Positions 32,592 to 33,737 of a stretch of DNA of 33,737 bases are shown piece after piece. Location: assembly GCA_018266315.1 (NCBI GenBank), contig JAFEAS010000083.1, positions 1 to 33,737 of the forward strand, read 5' to 3'. This DNA is from Chloroflexi bacterium SZAS-1 (lineage in GTDB: Bacteria > Chloroflexota > Chloroflexia > Chloroflexales > Roseiflexaceae). Every line of letters starts with the position of its first letter. Positions within the stretch are counted from its first letter, which is position 1. The notes beneath the pieces are model-generated. The model saw nothing but the letters and a program-made list of their open reading frames with translations, had not been told where the DNA came from and searched no databases. The translations under genes were made by a program, and so were the position numbers.

Positions 32592-32623
32592 AGCAGAATC
32601 ATGTGAACGATTTCTGCTAGAAT
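32592..32623 (+). promoter_or_regulatory. galT promoter with overlapping dyad
   Basis: TGC TAGAAT (32615-32623) is an extended -10. AGCAGAA (32592-32598) and TTCTGCT (32612-32618) form an inverted repeat that spans the spacer and overlaps the -10, as an operator would. Transcription from about 32630 gives a 65-nt leader with GAGG before the ATG. Confidence 0.45.
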
Positions 32624-32694
32624 ACACAGGCTTGGTTGCCCTGGGTACCCTCCGTTATTGTTTAATAGTGGCTCTGCTGTGAGGTAGGCAAACG

Positions 32695-33737
32695 ATGTTC
32701 AACTTGAGTAATCATCCCCACCGCCGCTACAATCCACTCAGCCGCGAGTGGGTATTGGTATCGCCGCACCGTACTCAGCGCCCGTGGCAGGGCCAGGTTG
32801 AGGCGACGCCGCCTGACCAGCGCCCACAATTTGACCCTGGCTGCTACCTTTGCCCTGGCAACGCGCGCGCGGGCGGCGAGCACAATCCGGCCTATGAGAG
32901 TACATTCGTATTCACGAACGACTACGCCGCGCTGCTGCCCGATACGCCCGGCGGCTCCTTCGACCGGGGCGGTTTGCTGCGGGCCGAAAGTGATCGTGGT
33001 ACGTGCCGAGTAGTGTGCTTTTCACCGCGCCACGATCTTACCCTCGCCGAGATGGAGGTTTCCGCATTGGCGCGCGTTGTCGATGTGTGGGTCGAACAGT
33101 ATGACGACCTGGCGGGTCAGCCGCAGGTGAATTATGTGCAAATCTTCGAGAACCGCGGCGCGATGATGGGGGCCAGCAACCCGCACCCACACGGCCAGAT
33201 CTGGGCAACTGAACTGGTGCCACTGAATGTGGCGCGCGAGCAGGAAGCGCAGGCTGAGTATTTCACTAGCCATGGCCGCACGCTGCTGAGCGATTACCTT
33301 GCGCTTGAGCTTGAAGATGGCGCGCGCCTGGTGTGCGCCAACGAGCACTTTGTGGCGCTGGTGCCGTTCTGGGCGGTGTGGCCGTTCGAAACGCTGCTAA
33401 TCAGTCGGCGGCCAGTTGGCGCGCTGCCCGACCTGGATACCGCCGAACGTACCGGGCTGGCCGATATTTTGAAGCAGCTCACAACGCGCTACGATAACCT
33501 GTTCCAGGTGTCGTTCCCCTATTCTATGGGCTTTCACCAGCGCCCCACCGATGGCAGCGCCCATCCCGAATGGCACCTGCACGCGCACTTCTACCCACCG
33601 CTGTTGCGCTCGGCGACGGTGCGTAAGTTTATGGTCGGGTTCGAGCTACTGGGTGAGCCGCAGCGCGATATTACTGCCGAAAGTGCCGCCGAGCGCCTAC
33701 GCGAGCTGCCTGCGGTTCACTACCGTGCGACGGGGCG
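32695..33737 (+). CDS. galT: galactose-1-phosphate uridylyltransferase (3' end outside window)
   Basis: The frame is open from ATG 32695 to the last base, giving 347 residues of an incomplete product. Conserved GalT features are CYLCPGN (C50 and C53 as zinc ligands), H113, and the active-site NPHPHGQIW with zinc ligand H164 and nucleophile H166. The second half shows the GalT domain with [11 protein letters not shown] and [17 protein letters not shown]. The enzyme exchanges UMP between UDP-glucose and galactose-1-phosphate in the Leloir pathway. Residue positions match the E. coli enzyme closely, so it is a near-complete, functional-looking gene cut by the window edge. It is divergent from the DinB-like gene; galK or galE may follow. 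Confidence 0.95.
   Translation, partial: MFNLSNHPHRRYNPLSREWVLVSPHRTQRPWQGQVEATPPDQRPQFDPGCYLCPGNARAGGEHNPAYESTFVFTNDYAALLPDTPGGSFDRGGLLRAESDRGTCRVVCFSPRHDLTLAEMEVSALARVVDVWVEQYDDLAGQPQVNYVQIFENRGAMMGASNPHPHGQIWATELVPLNVAREQEAQAEYFTSHGRTLLSDYLALELEDGARLVCANEHFVALVPFWAVWPFETLLISRRPVGALPDLDTAERTGLADILKQLTTRYDNLFQVSFPYSMGFHQRPTDGSAHPEWHLHAHFYPPLLRSATVRKFMVGFELLGEPQRDITAESAAERLRELPAVHYRATG

Overview
The window looks like ordinary chromosomal DNA of a member of the Chloroflexota, most likely class Chloroflexia (Chloroflexus/Roseiflexus/Kouleothrix-like). This is an inference from gene style: arrays of RsbR-type STAS proteins with varied sensors, a large GH13 protein, a bactofilin with a long disordered head, small SH3b proteins, and moderately high GC. 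No ribosomal RNA or other decisive marker is present, so the taxon is only moderately supported. Coding density is high. No phage, CRISPR array or intact insertion sequence was recognised.

Layout. (1) 1-5457, plus strand: four RsbR-like stressosome paralogues in a row. They share a C-terminal STAS domain but carry four different sensor halves: PAS repeats, a 7TM region plus PAS, a 6TM region plus coiled coil, and an all-helical RsbR-like N-domain. The second gene has an unusual structured leader. (2) 5563-10112, minus: a CHASE3-PAS-PAS-GAF histidine kinase followed 2 nt later by an McrB-like AAA+ ATPase. (3) 10275-12261: an unknown 231-aa protein and a 6TM membrane protein, transcribed divergently from two extended -10 promoters. 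(4) 12452-14389: gyrB with a clear terminator. (5) 14390-20137: a MITE-like palindromic element, a GH1 beta-glucosidase, a broken C-terminal piece of a GH3 glycosidase, and a 1199-aa protein joining an HExxH helical region to a GH13 amylase-like domain. (6) 20426-22502, minus: a lipid-kinase/PAP2-phosphatase operon. (7) 22718-24018: a small Cys/His protein and an ICMT-like membrane methyltransferase. (8) 24051-24461, minus: a tRNA Leu-Val-Phe operon with a perfect consensus promoter and a terminator. (9) 24566-26414: a bactofilin and a divergent sigma-70-family factor. (10) 26732-28954, minus: an MFS transporter and a PfkB-family kinase. (11) 29085-32485, minus: two SH3b proteins, an SCP2-like protein, threonine dehydratase and a DinB-like protein. 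(12) 32695 to the window end: galT, cut off at its 3' end.

How the genes fit together. Region 1 and the kinase at 7350-10112 form a large signalling block, but the switch components expected with RsbR (RsbS, RsbT, RsbX) and a response regulator for the kinase are not in the window. The GH1, GH13, GH3 remnant, PfkB kinase, MFS and GalT genes suggest active use of sugars and alpha/beta-glucans. DagK-like kinase and PAP2 phosphatase are opposing activities on lipid phosphates.

The most interesting points are the riboswitch-like leader of the second stressosome gene, the graded loss of one of the two RsbR phosphorylation sites across the four paralogues, the kinase/McrB-like pair, the HExxH-GH13 fusion, and two palindrome-rich noncoding elements. 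Promoters were read by eye; a recurrent extended -10 motif (TGn followed by TATAAT-like) stands out.
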